From Burkholderia plantarii (GTDB taxonomy: Bacteria > Pseudomonadota > Gammaproteobacteria > Burkholderiales > Burkholderiaceae), in NCBI RefSeq assembly GCF_001411805.1, contig NZ_CP007212.1:930001-994000 (forward strand): a DNA stretch of 64,000 bases, in the 5' to 3' direction. How positions within the stretch are numbered: the first letter of the stretch is position 1; each line of letters starts with the position of its first letter. Made by a program: the position numbers and the translations under genes. This document shows, in pieces, positions 21,565 to 29,199 of the stretch. The notes under the pieces were generated by a model. That model worked only from the letters and a program-made list of their open reading frames with translations. It had not been told where the DNA came from and did no database searches.

Positions 21565-21675
21565 ATGAAACGGACCCTGTTCGTGATCGCGCTCGCCGCC
21601 ATCGTGCTGGCCGGGTGCGTGGTCGTGCCGGCGCGGCCGGTGTATTACCATCCGGCGCACGTCGTCGTGTATTGA
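21565..21675 (+). CDS. Very small lipoprotein (36 residues)
   Basis: The frame MKRTLFVIALAAIVLAGCVV... has a textbook lipobox (VLAGC, Cys18) and leaves only about 19 mature residues rich in Val, Tyr, His and Pro. It starts 12 bases after the repeat-protein gene. It is shorter than usual annotation cut-offs. Tiny lipoproteins like this occur next to YXWGXW genes in related genomes. Function is unknown. Confidence 0.6.
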   Translation: MKRTLFVIALAAIVLAGCVVVPARPVYYHPAHVVVY

Positions 21676-21693
21676 GGCGAGGTCGTGGCGCGT

Positions 21694-23334
21694 TCAGCGC
21701 GCCGGCGGCTCGTTCGGGTCGTTCGCGTCGCGCGGCGCGGGCGGGTTCGCGGGCGGCGTGGCGGTGTCGCGGCTTACCGTGCCGGCGGCATCGATTTCGT
21801 CGGTCCGGGCCGATGAGGCCGATTCGGCATCCTGAGCGGCGCCCCGTGCGGGAGCCGGGTTGCCGTCAGTCGCGCCGGGCTCGCGCGCTGCCGTCCCGCT
21901 GCCCGCGGCGTGATCGGCCTTGCCCTCGGCCTCGTCGTCCGGCCCGGGCGTCAGCGTGCGCAGCGGATCGGCCGGCGAGGTGGTGGCGTCGGCCGGCGTC
22001 GTGAGGCGATCGTCGCTGGCCGCGGCGGCGGGCGGCGCGGGCGGATGCAGGTACCGGTGCGCGAGCGCCTCGTAGAGCGGCGGCACGAAGAGGCGCGACA
22101 CACGGCTCGAGATCAGCGCGGTGGCCATCAGCGAGATCACGAGCGCATGCCCGTTGATCATCTCCATCACGATCACGAACGAGGTGATCGGCGATTGCGT
22201 GACGGCCGCCAGATAGCCGACCATCGCCAGCGCGATCAACATCGGCAGCGGCACATGGATGAACACCAGGTGCAGCAGGTTGCCGAAGCCGGCGCCGATC
22301 GACAGCGACGGCGCGAAGATCCCGCCGGGAATTCCGGGCAGGTACGACGCGACCATCGAGACGATCTTCTCGAACGGATACAGCATCGACAGCTGCGAAT
22401 GGCCGCCTAGCAGGCCGCGCGCTTCCGCGTAGCCGCTGCCGAACGTGGTGCCGCCCGAGACGATGCCGACCACCGCGATCACGAGGCCGCACAGCGCCGC
22501 GAACGCGACCGGCTGGCCGCGATACATCGTCAGCAGCCGGGCCGGCAGCCAGCGGTTGGTATTGAGCAGCAGCCACGAGAACAGGCCGCCCGCGATGCCG
22601 GTGACGATCGCGGTGACCAGCACCGCCACCGCGATCAGTCGCGGGAAGTGCGGGCCGACGTCGATCGTGCCGAAGTAGGTGTAGTTGCCGTTCATGCCGA
22701 GCGCGATCACGCCGGCGATGATGATCGCCGTGATCAGCACGCCGCTCGCGCGCTCGGAGAAGCTGCGCGTGAGTTCCTCGATCGCGAACACGATCCCGGC
22801 CAGCGGCGTGTTGAAGGCCGCCGACAGGCCGGCCGCCGCGCCCGCCAGCACCAGCTGGCGCTCGATCAGCGCGTTCGAGCGTGGATAGAAGCGCCGCAGG
22901 TTGAACATCAGCGCGGCGCCGATCTGGACCGTCGGCCCCTCGCGGCCGATCGTGAAGCCGCCGAGGATGCCGAGCAGCGAGATCAGGATCTTGCCGCCGA
23001 GGATGCGCAGCGTCAGCAGCCGCGAGCCGAACGCGCTCGGGCTGGCCTGCAGCGTTGCGATCACCTGCGGGATGCCGCTGCCCTCGGCGCCGCGAAAGAA
23101 GCGGCGCGTGAGCCATACCGAGGCGGAGGCGATGGCCGGCGTCAGGATCAGCGGCAGCCACGCGTGCGTCTGCTGCAGCGAGCGGAACGTCTCGTAGCCC
23201 CAGTCGATCAGGCGTGCGTAGAGTACGGCGGTGATGCCGACCACGATCGCGCCGAGCCAGAACACGCCGTACAGGCGCCAGAGTCGTAGCGAGCGGCGTG
23301 TCAGCGTCGGGAGGAAATCGGTCAACCGTTGCAT
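21694..23334 (-). CDS. ClC-family voltage-gated chloride channel / H+-Cl- antiporter
   Basis: A 546-residue inner-membrane protein. The ClC selectivity motifs are visible as GSGIPQV, GREGPTVQIG and GIPGGIFAPSLSIGAGFGN. About 430 residues form the membrane core. The last ~110 residues are hydrophilic, rich in Ala, Asp, Pro and Thr, and probably disordered; no CBS domain is recognisable there. It overlaps nothing and is convergent with the small lipoprotein gene. It may serve pH or ion homeostasis. Confidence 0.9.
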   Translation of the reverse strand: MQRLTDFLPTLTRRSLRLWRLYGVFWLGAIVVGITAVLYARLIDWGYETFRSLQQTHAWLPLILTPAIASASVWLTRRFFRGAEGSGIPQVIATLQASPSAFGSRLLTLRILGGKILISLLGILGGFTIGREGPTVQIGAALMFNLRRFYPRSNALIERQLVLAGAAAGLSAAFNTPLAGIVFAIEELTRSFSERASGVLITAIIIAGVIALGMNGNYTYFGTIDVGPHFPRLIAVAVLVTAIVTGIAGGLFSWLLLNTNRWLPARLLTMYRGQPVAFAALCGLVIAVVGIVSGGTTFGSGYAEARGLLGGHSQLSMLYPFEKIVSMVASYLPGIPGGIFAPSLSIGAGFGNLLHLVFIHVPLPMLIALAMVGYLAAVTQSPITSFVIVMEMINGHALVISLMATALISSRVSRLFVPPLYEALAHRYLHPPAPPAAAASDDRLTTPADATTSPADPLRTLTPGPDDEAEGKADHAAGSGTAAREPGATDGNPAPARGAAQDAESASSARTDEIDAAGTVSRDTATPPANPPAPRDANDPNEPPAR

Positions 23335-23554
23335 GGCGGCATGGCGGCAGGCGGCGCGGACAAAACGGAATTATACGGAGATCCGGCGCGGGGGCGGCGG
23401 ACGGCCCGACTGTGACGCGAGCGAAGGAGCGCGATTGCGCCCCTCGATGCGCGTCCGATTCGAGCCGGAAGGTGGAGGGTGGCGCCGCGTCGGCGCACCC
23501 GCACGCGGCCGGACGGCGGGCCGGCCCGACGCGTCGCGCCGGCCCGCCGTCGGC

Positions 23555-24865
23555 TCACATCAGGCGTGCGTCGCGCGTTTCGCGCATCAGCAGCACGCCG
23601 ATCACGCTGAGCGCCGCGGCCACCGACACGTAGCCGCCCACCCACGACAACCCGCCGCGCGCGACCAGCAACTGCGCGATGTACGGCGCGACCGACGCGC
23701 CGAGGATCCCGCCGAGGTTGTAGGCGACGCCGGCGCCGGTGTAGCGCACGTGGGTCGGAAACAGCTCCGGCAGCAGCGCGCCCATCGGCGCGAACGTGAC
23801 GCCCATCAGAAACAGTTCGATGATCAGGAACAGCGCGACGAGCGGTATCGAGCCGCTGCCGAGCAGCGGCTCCATCGTGAAGCCCGACAGCAGCGCGGCG
23901 AGCCCGCCTGCGATCAGGATCGGCTTGCGGCCGAAGCGGTCCGCTGCCCACGCGGAAATCGGCGTGGCGATCGCCATGAACACCACCGCGATGCAGAGCA
24001 GGCCGAGGAAGCTCGGGCGCGCGATGTGCAGCTTGCCGACTCCGTAGGACAGCGAGAACACCGTGGAGATGTAGAACAGCGTGTAGCAGACGATCATCGC
24101 GACCGAGCCGAGCAGGGTGGGCGCCCAGTGCCGCGAGAGCAGCGCCGCCACCGGCATGCGCACGCGCTCGTTGCGTTCGATCGCGGCCTGGAACGCCGGC
24201 GTTTCGGTGATCTTGAGGCGCACGTAGAGACCCACCGCCACCAGCACGGCGCTGACGATGAACGGCACGCGCCAGCCCCAGTCGCGGAACTGGTCGTCGC
24301 TCAGGCCGATCGCGAGCGCGAAGAACAGACCGTTCGACATCAGGAAGCCGATCGACGGGCCGAGCTGCGGGAACATCCCGAACCAGCCGCGCTTGCCGGG
24401 CGGCGCGTGTTCGGTGGCGAGCAGCGCGGCGCCGGCCCATTCGCCGCCCAGGCCGATGCCCTGGCCGAAGCGCAGCACGCAGAGCAGCACCGGCGCGAGC
24501 GCGCCGATCGCGGCGTAGCCGGGCACGAAGCCGATCGCCGTGGTCGACACGCCCATCACCAGCAGCGAGGCGACCAGCGTCGACTTGCGGCCGAAGCGGT
24601 CGCCGAAGTGGCCGAACAGGAACGAGCCGATCGGCCGCGCGATGAACGCGATGCCGAACGTGACGAACGCCGACAGCGCCTGCGCCGTTGCCGAACCGTG
24701 CGGGAAGAACACCGGACCGATCACGAGCGCGGCGGCGGTAGCGTAGACGTAGAAATCGTAGAACTCGATCGCGGTGCCGATGAAGCTTGCGAAGACGATG
24801 CGCCGCTGGCTGACCGTGCTCGATCCGTGCTGCGCGGCGTCGGCCGTCGCTGGGGTAGAGGACAT
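23555..24865 (-). CDS. MFS transporter, metabolite:H+ symporter (MHS) family
   Basis: A 436-residue, 12-helix transporter. Signature stretches are FASFIGTAIEFYDFYVYATAA, the GHFGDRFGRKSTL loop between helices 2 and 3, and LRFGQGIGLGGEWAGAALL. These place it with ProP/ShiA/KgtP-like symporters of organic acids or osmolytes. The substrate cannot be told. The start at 24865 (MSSTPATADAA) was chosen over a codon ten residues upstream. A minus-strand TATAAT lies at 25112-25117, about 250 bases upstream. Confidence 0.88.
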   Translation of the reverse strand: MSSTPATADAAQHGSSTVSQRRIVFASFIGTAIEFYDFYVYATAAALVIGPVFFPHGSATAQALSAFVTFGIAFIARPIGSFLFGHFGDRFGRKSTLVASLLVMGVSTTAIGFVPGYAAIGALAPVLLCVLRFGQGIGLGGEWAGAALLATEHAPPGKRGWFGMFPQLGPSIGFLMSNGLFFALAIGLSDDQFRDWGWRVPFIVSAVLVAVGLYVRLKITETPAFQAAIERNERVRMPVAALLSRHWAPTLLGSVAMIVCYTLFYISTVFSLSYGVGKLHIARPSFLGLLCIAVVFMAIATPISAWAADRFGRKPILIAGGLAALLSGFTMEPLLGSGSIPLVALFLIIELFLMGVTFAPMGALLPELFPTHVRYTGAGVAYNLGGILGASVAPYIAQLLVARGGLSWVGGYVSVAAALSVIGVLLMRETRDARLM

Positions 24866-25318
24866 GATGTTTCCGTGGTGCGGGGCAAACGGCACGCGGG
24901 GTGCCGGCCGGATGTTCGAATGATTGGAATGGAGCCGGCAGCCAGGCGCGTTGCGCCGGTGCCGATGTCGCGGGCGGCACGAGGGCCGGCGTGCGTCCTA
25001 GGGCGGCTCGCGCGCGTCGCGCGAGCGCTGGCCTGTCTGGCTCGCGCGGTGGACCGGCCGGGTAGGCGGCCCGCGGCGAGCGGTCTGGAAAGACGGAGCG
25101 GGATGGACGGCATTATAACAACCGCCTGCGTGTAACGAAGCGCGCGGGCGCGGGAGCATGCAGGCGTGCGAAGCCTGTACGGCCCGGGCCGGCTCGGGCG
25201 GAATCAATCCGGCGGCGCGCTTGCATGGTCGTGTGCATGGCGACGCGTCGGTCGGGTCGGCCCGCGGGCGGGCCAGGAATGGGCAGGATGCGTGGCGGCG
25301 ATCCATGTGGCGCGCGTC
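24866..25318. other. Long upstream region of the MHS transporter
   Basis: This 453-base gap between two minus-strand genes contains ATTATA at 25112-25117 (TATAAT on the minus strand), a plausible promoter for the transporter with a ~240-base leader. No gene with good start, codon use and motif support was found. Confidence 0.45.
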
Positions 25319-25825
25319 TCAATCGATCGTCTGCGCCTGCTGCGTCGCCTTCGTGCGCAGCTGGAACTGGCCGTTGTCGTTGAACAGCCAGCTTTCCATC
25401 ATGTCCAGCTGGCCGTGTCCATCGAGCAGGGGCGCCGGTGGCTTCGGCAGCGGCGCCGCGCGGCGCAGCGATTGCAGCGCGATCGCCTCGGCCCCGTCGT
25501 CGCCGTTGCTGCGATAGACCGAGGAGCGCAGCAGCCGGCCGTCGCGATCGACCGTGAAGGCGACCACCACGAGCGAGCGCAGCATCGCCTGCGGCGTGCC
25601 GTGAAGGACGCTCGAGGCGTTCGCGTCGAGAATCCGTTGCGCGACCGCGTCGCGATATTGGGCCTGTGTTGTGCCGCCCGCGGCCGGAGAGGACGGCAGC
25701 ACCAGCGCGCGCTGCGGCAGCGTGATCGTGCAGCCGGCGACGACGAGCGCGCCGGCGAGCCACGCGGCGAGGCGTGCAAGGCGTGCGAGCGCCCGAGGCG
25801 AAGCAGGGCGGAGTGTTGGCGACAT
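25319..25825 (-). CDS. TonB C-terminal-domain lipoprotein (energy transducer TonB-like)
   Basis: A 168-residue protein with a lipobox ALVVAGC (Cys32) instead of the usual TonB transmembrane anchor. The C-terminal half resembles the TonB fold: SLVVVAFTVDRDGRLLRSSVYRSNGD followed by AIALQSLRRAAPLPKPPAPL. No ExbB/ExbD genes are nearby. It could connect periplasm and outer membrane, but a true energy-transducing role is doubtful without a membrane helix. Confidence 0.75.
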   Translation of the reverse strand: MSPTLRPASPRALARLARLAAWLAGALVVAGCTITLPQRALVLPSSPAAGGTTQAQYRDAVAQRILDANASSVLHGTPQAMLRSLVVVAFTVDRDGRLLRSSVYRSNGDDGAEAIALQSLRRAAPLPKPPAPLLDGHGQLDMMESWLFNDNGQFQLRTKATQQAQTID

Positions 25826-25939
25826 GGCGGCGGCCGTCCGGGAGCGATCGGGTCGTCTCCAGCATAGCCCGCACGCCGGAGAAAACCATCAGGAGAAACG
25901 ATCGCGAGGGGGCCGCCGCGAATTACCTGCGGCGGTCAA

Positions 25940-26248
25940 TCACGCCTTCGCCATCACCGTGAATATGAGCATGTCGTGGTAATTGCCGCCCTTCGAGGCC
26001 GGCTCGACGAAGATCCGGGATGTCGGCTAGAAACACATGTTGCCGGGCGGGTCCAGGCGGATGGCGGATTGGCTCAGGTTCGGCAGGGTGATGACGGTTT
26101 TCCCGTCGTCCAGCGCCAGGCTGTACGGCACCATCTGCGACGCATCGGCCAGATTTCTCAGCCGAGAGCGATTTTCGGCAAGGCCGTTCAGATTGCCTGC
26201 GTTGGGTGATCGACTGTGTTGCCGTCCGGGGGATCTTGCGATTGTCAC
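25940..26248 (-). pseudogene. Fragment of an unknown gene interrupted by an in-frame amber codon
   Basis: On the minus strand a protein-like frame reads SQMVPYSLALDDGKTVITLP ... DPPGNMCF, meets TAG at 26027-26029, and continues in the same frame as PTSRIFVEPASKGGNYHDML ... MAKA to TGA at 25940-25942. Both halves look like one C-terminal domain. Upstream of about 26190 the frame loses protein character. I read this as a truncated, nonsense-mutated remnant; stop-codon read-through is the alternative. The family is not recognised. Confidence 0.55.
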
Positions 26249-26492
26249 GCGATGCCGGGTGCCCGAGCGTATCGGGCTGATCGTTCGAGTCGTGGAGAGA
26301 TGTTTCGAGGACGGCTACGACTGGGTCACGGACATCCAGGGGCCTGGGACCAAAGGTCGAGACGTGCATACCGGCGCGATTTGCATCTGCTCGGAGATGC
26401 TGGCTAGAGACGAAAGTCTCACTCCTATCCGCGGCGAGCCGCTGGCCGACAGCGAGTCGGTCAGCCGAACCAGGCCGGCGCCGGTCGCGTGA
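26037..26492 (+). CDS. Phage-like hypothetical protein, start uncertain
   Basis: From about 26220 the frame encodes a protein-like sequence (CRPGDLAIVTRCRVPERIGL, IVRVVERCFEDGYDWVTDIQ, then GAICICSEMLARDESLTPIRG) resembling short PGDLA-type proteins seen in Burkholderia prophages. It ends at 26492 and is followed by a good terminator. The first ~60 codons are antisense to the decayed fragment and are probably not coding, so the true start is likely an alternative codon near 26180-26215, or the 5' end is lost. Function is unknown. Confidence 0.45.
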   Translation: MLPGGSRRMADWLRFGRVMTVFPSSSARLYGTICDASARFLSRERFSARPFRLPALGDRLCCRPGDLAIVTRCRVPERIGLIVRVVERCFEDGYDWVTDIQGPGTKGRDVHTGAICICSEMLARDESLTPIRGEPLADSESVSRTRPAPVA

Positions 26493-26512
26493 CCGGCCGT
26501 GCAGAAGCGCGC

Positions 26513-26540
26513 GAGCCCTCGGCCACGCCGAGGGCTTTCT
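26513..26540 (+). terminator. Terminator after the phage-like gene
   Basis: AGCCCTCGG (26513-26521) pairs with CCGAGGGCT (26528-26536), followed by TTCTC. Confidence 0.7.
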
Positions 26541-26573
26541 CATTGGTGCTGCGGGGAATGAGGGAGCCCCGTC

Positions 26574-26687
26574 TGAGTAACGTACCTCGCACGCTGCCGG
26601 GGCGGGATGGTTTTAACGTCCGGGGCTCGTGCCCGCCGTTTGAGTAAGGTACCTCCCGCTGCCAGGGCGGGCTAGTTTGAACCTCCG
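26574..26687. repeat. Pair of ~48-bp imperfect direct repeats
   Basis: Copy 1 (26574-26622) and copy 2 (26641-26687) share TGAGTAAnGTACCTC, CTGCCnGGGCGGG and a TTTnAACnTCCG tail, with a period of 67 bases. An inverted repeat GAGCCCCG (26564-26571) / CGGGGCTC (26621-26628) encloses copy 1. Copy 2 can fold a small CCCGC/GCGGG hairpin. The element lies in a gene-free stretch of an islet. Its nature is unknown. Confidence 0.7.
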
Positions 26688-26847
26688 ACGTGCAACGCAG
26701 ATTGTAGCGGCGCCAGTGCGTTGCGCAAGACGGTCACGTTGTTCCTACGTTGAAGAAATTGAAATCAAGGGTCGATCAACGTATCTTTGTCGGGATCTTC
26801 GGTGATCGTTTCGAGGCCAGCCCCGCGCACGCCGTTGCCGCCAGTAA
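26688..26847. other. Gene-free part of the islet
   Basis: No coding frame is supported here. The composition is AT-richer than the surrounding chromosome (for example 26730-26830), in keeping with foreign or decayed DNA. Confidence 0.5.
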
Positions 26848-27054
26848 TCACGAATCGGCTTTGAGTTCGATGAAGTACAAACCTGCCGGCAACTTCTTCA
26901 CCTTGTCGTCCCGGTTGATGAAGTAGCGCCGGTAGTCACGCCGGTGCATTTCCGCATGCAGCGTTTTGTACTCGTCAGCGTCAGGAGAGTGCTCTTCGGT
27001 CCGCGCATCGTCTTTGTGCAGCACGACGCGAGCGGTCAGCGTGAAGGTCGGCAT
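26848..27054 (-). CDS. Small antitoxin-like protein (GhoS/DUF2622-like), orphan
   Basis: A 68-residue protein, MPTFTLTARVVLHKDDA..., with the pattern V-x-L-x-D-A...EYxxLHxEM...YxRxF...LPxGxY seen in short proteins often annotated as GhoS-like type V antitoxins (DUF2622). GhoS is an RNase that cleaves toxin mRNA. The start has a perfect AGGAGG five bases upstream, so translation is credible. No small membrane toxin of the GhoT kind is seen beside it. The family call rests on motif memory only. Confidence 0.55.
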   Translation of the reverse strand: MPTFTLTARVVLHKDDARTEEHSPDADEYKTLHAEMHRRDYRRYFINRDDKVKKLPAGLYFIELKADS

Positions 27055-27130
27055 TTCGGCCTCCTAGTGGCAGAAATACGACTTTTGTTTAGGGTGGGTT
27101 GCTTGGCGGGTATCGCCGGTTGGTCTCCAG

Positions 27131-27155
27131 GAAAGCCTTGTCAGATAAGGCTTTC
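27131..27155 (-). terminator. Terminator of tRNA-Ser(TGA)
   Basis: GAAAGCCTT and AAGGCTTTC form a perfect 9-bp stem around GTCAGAT, immediately downstream (minus strand) of the tRNA. Confidence 0.75.
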
Positions 27156-27243
27156 TGGCGGAAGCGGTGAGATTCGAACTCACGGACGGTTGCCCGTCGC
27201 CGGTTTTCAAGACCGGTGCCTTAAACCACTCGGCCACGCTTCC
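27156..27243 (-). tRNA. tRNA-Ser (anticodon TGA)
   Basis: An 88-nt class II tRNA with encoded CCA. The 5' end GGAAGCGTGGCCGAG is at 27243, the anticodon TGA is at 27207-27209 (tca on the plus strand), and a long variable arm and GGTTCGAATC T arm are present. It reads UCA/UCG. TACAAT on the minus strand (27253-27258) is a likely -10 just upstream. Confidence 0.97.
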
Positions 27244-27336
27244 ACGGCCGGCATTGTAACCGAAATGCCGGCGCTGTCCGCCCCCGGCACCGGTTCCTTT
27301 TAACGTTCCTTACGCCGGGCGAACATCCCGCGCGAT

Positions 27337-28557
27337 TCACGCTTCGTCGTCGCGCAGGAACAGTTCCTGGAGATCGTTGAGAAAGCGCTGGCCGAGCGGC
27401 GTCGGCGAGATCCGTTCGAAGTCGCGCTGGATCAGCCCGCGCCGTTCCGCTTCCACCAGCGCCGACTCGATCGTCGAGAACGGCAGCCCGGTGCGCTCGG
27501 CATAGCTCGCCACCGGGAACCCCTCCACCAGCCGCAGCGTGTTCAGCATGAATTCGAACGGCAGATCGCGCGGCCCCACCTCGCGCTCTTCCTGCACCGG
27601 CGTGCCGGCCATCGCCTGCTCGATGAACGTGGCCGGATGCTTGTAGCGCGCCTGCCGCAGGATCCGGTTCGGGAGCGACAGCTTCGTATGCGCGCCCGCG
27701 CCGATGCCGAGATAGTCGCCGAAGCGCCAGTAATTGAGGTTGTGCCTGCACTGGCGGTGCGGCTGCGCATAGGCCGACACCTCGTAGCGCCCGTAGCCGG
27801 CCTCGGCCGTGCGCTCGTGGATCCAGTCCTGCATGTCGGCCGACGCGTCGTCGTCGGGCACCGCCGGCGGGAACTTCGCGAACGTCGTGTTCGGTTCGAG
27901 CGTCAGGTGATAGAGCGACAGGTGCGGCGGCGCGTAGGCGAGCGCGGTCTCGATGTCGGCGCGGCATTCGTCGAGGCTCTGGTTCGGCAGCGCGAACATC
28001 AGGTCGAGATTGAAATTGTCGAATGTGTTCGCGGCGATCTCGACGGCCGCGCGCGCCTGCGCGGTGTCGTGGATGCGGCCGAGCGCCTTCAGATGACCTT
28101 CGTTGAAGCTCTGGATGCCGATCGACAGCCGGTTCACGCCGCTCGCGCGGAACTGCGCGAACTTGGCGGCCTCGAACGTGCCCGGGTTGGCCTCGAGCGT
28201 GATCTCGGCATCGGCGTCGAGCGGCAGCAGCGCGCGCACGTCGGACAGCAGCCGGTCGAGCCCGCCCGCCGACAGCAGGCTCGGCGTGCCGCCGCCGATG
28301 AAGATGGTATGCACCTGACGGCCCCAGACGAACGGCAGCGCCTGTTCGAGGTCGGCGCGCAGCGCGTCGAGGTATTCCTTCTCGGGAAACCGCTCGCCCT
28401 TCCATTCATGCGAGTTGAAATCGCAGTACGGGCACTTGCGCACGCACCACGGGAAATGGACGTAGAGCGCGAGCGGCGGCAGCGAGGTGAGGCGGATCCT
28501 GCCCGGCGACGCGAACGTCGCGACGATCCGTTGCCCGGTGTCGGCGGCCTGGCTCAC
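27337..28557 (-). CDS. hemW: Heme chaperone HemW (radical SAM, HemN-like)
   Basis: A 406-residue radical SAM protein once annotated as oxygen-independent coproporphyrinogen oxidase; HemW members bind heme and insert it into target proteins. The [4Fe-4S] motif CVRKCPYC has Cys38, Cys42 and Cys45, giving the CxxxCxxC spacing. The extra N-terminal Cys of true HemN is absent. GGGTPSLL and the C-terminal winged helix (LRLVEGFPVASYAERTG) are present. The GTG start at 28557 overlaps the rdgB stop by four bases. Confidence 0.93.
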   Translation of the reverse strand: MSQAADTGQRIVATFASPGRIRLTSLPPLALYVHFPWCVRKCPYCDFNSHEWKGERFPEKEYLDALRADLEQALPFVWGRQVHTIFIGGGTPSLLSAGGLDRLLSDVRALLPLDADAEITLEANPGTFEAAKFAQFRASGVNRLSIGIQSFNEGHLKALGRIHDTAQARAAVEIAANTFDNFNLDLMFALPNQSLDECRADIETALAYAPPHLSLYHLTLEPNTTFAKFPPAVPDDDASADMQDWIHERTAEAGYGRYEVSAYAQPHRQCRHNLNYWRFGDYLGIGAGAHTKLSLPNRILRQARYKHPATFIEQAMAGTPVQEEREVGPRDLPFEFMLNTLRLVEGFPVASYAERTGLPFSTIESALVEAERRGLIQRDFERISPTPLGQRFLNDLQELFLRDDEA

Positions 28558-29198
28558 GCGTCTTCTCCGAGGCGCGCGAGCAGCGCGCGCAGCGCGATCG
28601 CACGATGGCTGATGTCGTTCTTCGCGGCCGGCTCGAGTTCGGCGACGGTCGCGTCCAGCGTCGGCAGCAGGAAATGCGGATCGTAGCCGAAGCCGTTCGC
28701 GCCGCGCGGCGTGTCGATCACCTCGCCCTGCCAGCGGCCTTCGGCGAACAACGGCTCGGGATCGTCGGGATGTCGAACCAGTGCGAGCACGCAGTAATAA
28801 TAGGCGCGCCGGTCGTCTACGCCCCGCAGTTGCGCGACCAGATGCGCATTGTTGGCCGCGTCGCTCTTTTCCAGCCCGGCGAGCTGCGCGTAGCGCGCCG
28901 AATGCACGCCGGGCGCGCCGCGCAGCGCACGCACGCAGAGGCCCGAATCGTCGGCGATCGCGGGCAGGCCGGTCGCGCGCGAGGCGTGGCGCGCCTTGGT
29001 CAGCGCGTTCTCGATGAAGGTCAGGTACGGCTCCTCGGCTTCGTGTACGTCGAGCTTGCCCTGCGGGACGATCTCGATGCCGACCGTCTCGAACAGCGCC
29101 GCGAATTCACGCAGCTTGCCGGCGTTGTTCGAGGCAAGCACGATGCGCGTGAGCGGCGCGGGTTCGCCGCCGCGTGCCGGGTCGATGTGGTCGCTCAT
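28554..29198 (-). CDS. rdgB: dITP/XTP pyrophosphatase
   Basis: House-cleaning enzyme that hydrolyses dITP, ITP and XTP. The 214-residue protein has the N-terminal IVLASNNAGKLREFAALF, the metal-binding region ATGLPAIADDSGLCVRAL and GANGFGYDPHF. It sits one base after rph and overlaps hemW by four bases. The rph-rdgB-hemW order is a conserved operon. Confidence 0.95.
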   Translation of the reverse strand: MSDHIDPARGGEPAPLTRIVLASNNAGKLREFAALFETVGIEIVPQGKLDVHEAEEPYLTFIENALTKARHASRATGLPAIADDSGLCVRALRGAPGVHSARYAQLAGLEKSDAANNAHLVAQLRGVDDRRAYYYCVLALVRHPDDPEPLFAEGRWQGEVIDTPRGANGFGYDPHFLLPTLDATVAELEPAAKNDISHRAIALRALLARLGEDA

Positions 29199-29199
29199 G

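Noticed and set aside
20895..22004. 369-codon plus-strand frame after minE
   Set aside because: It covers the leader, the GHW-repeat gene in another frame and the end of the channel gene; the composition is shadow-like.
26574..26687. CRISPR array
   Set aside because: There are only two imperfect copies with one 18-base gap, and no cas gene anywhere in the window.
26574..26687. Type III toxin-antitoxin RNA repeats (ToxI/TenpI-like)
   Set aside because: These have more or near-identical repeats followed by a ~170-residue toxin gene. No ToxN-like gene lies beside these two repeats.
25826..27243. Intact integrated element with att sites at tRNA-Ser(TGA)
   Set aside because: I found no second copy of the tRNA 3' end and no integrase in the interval.
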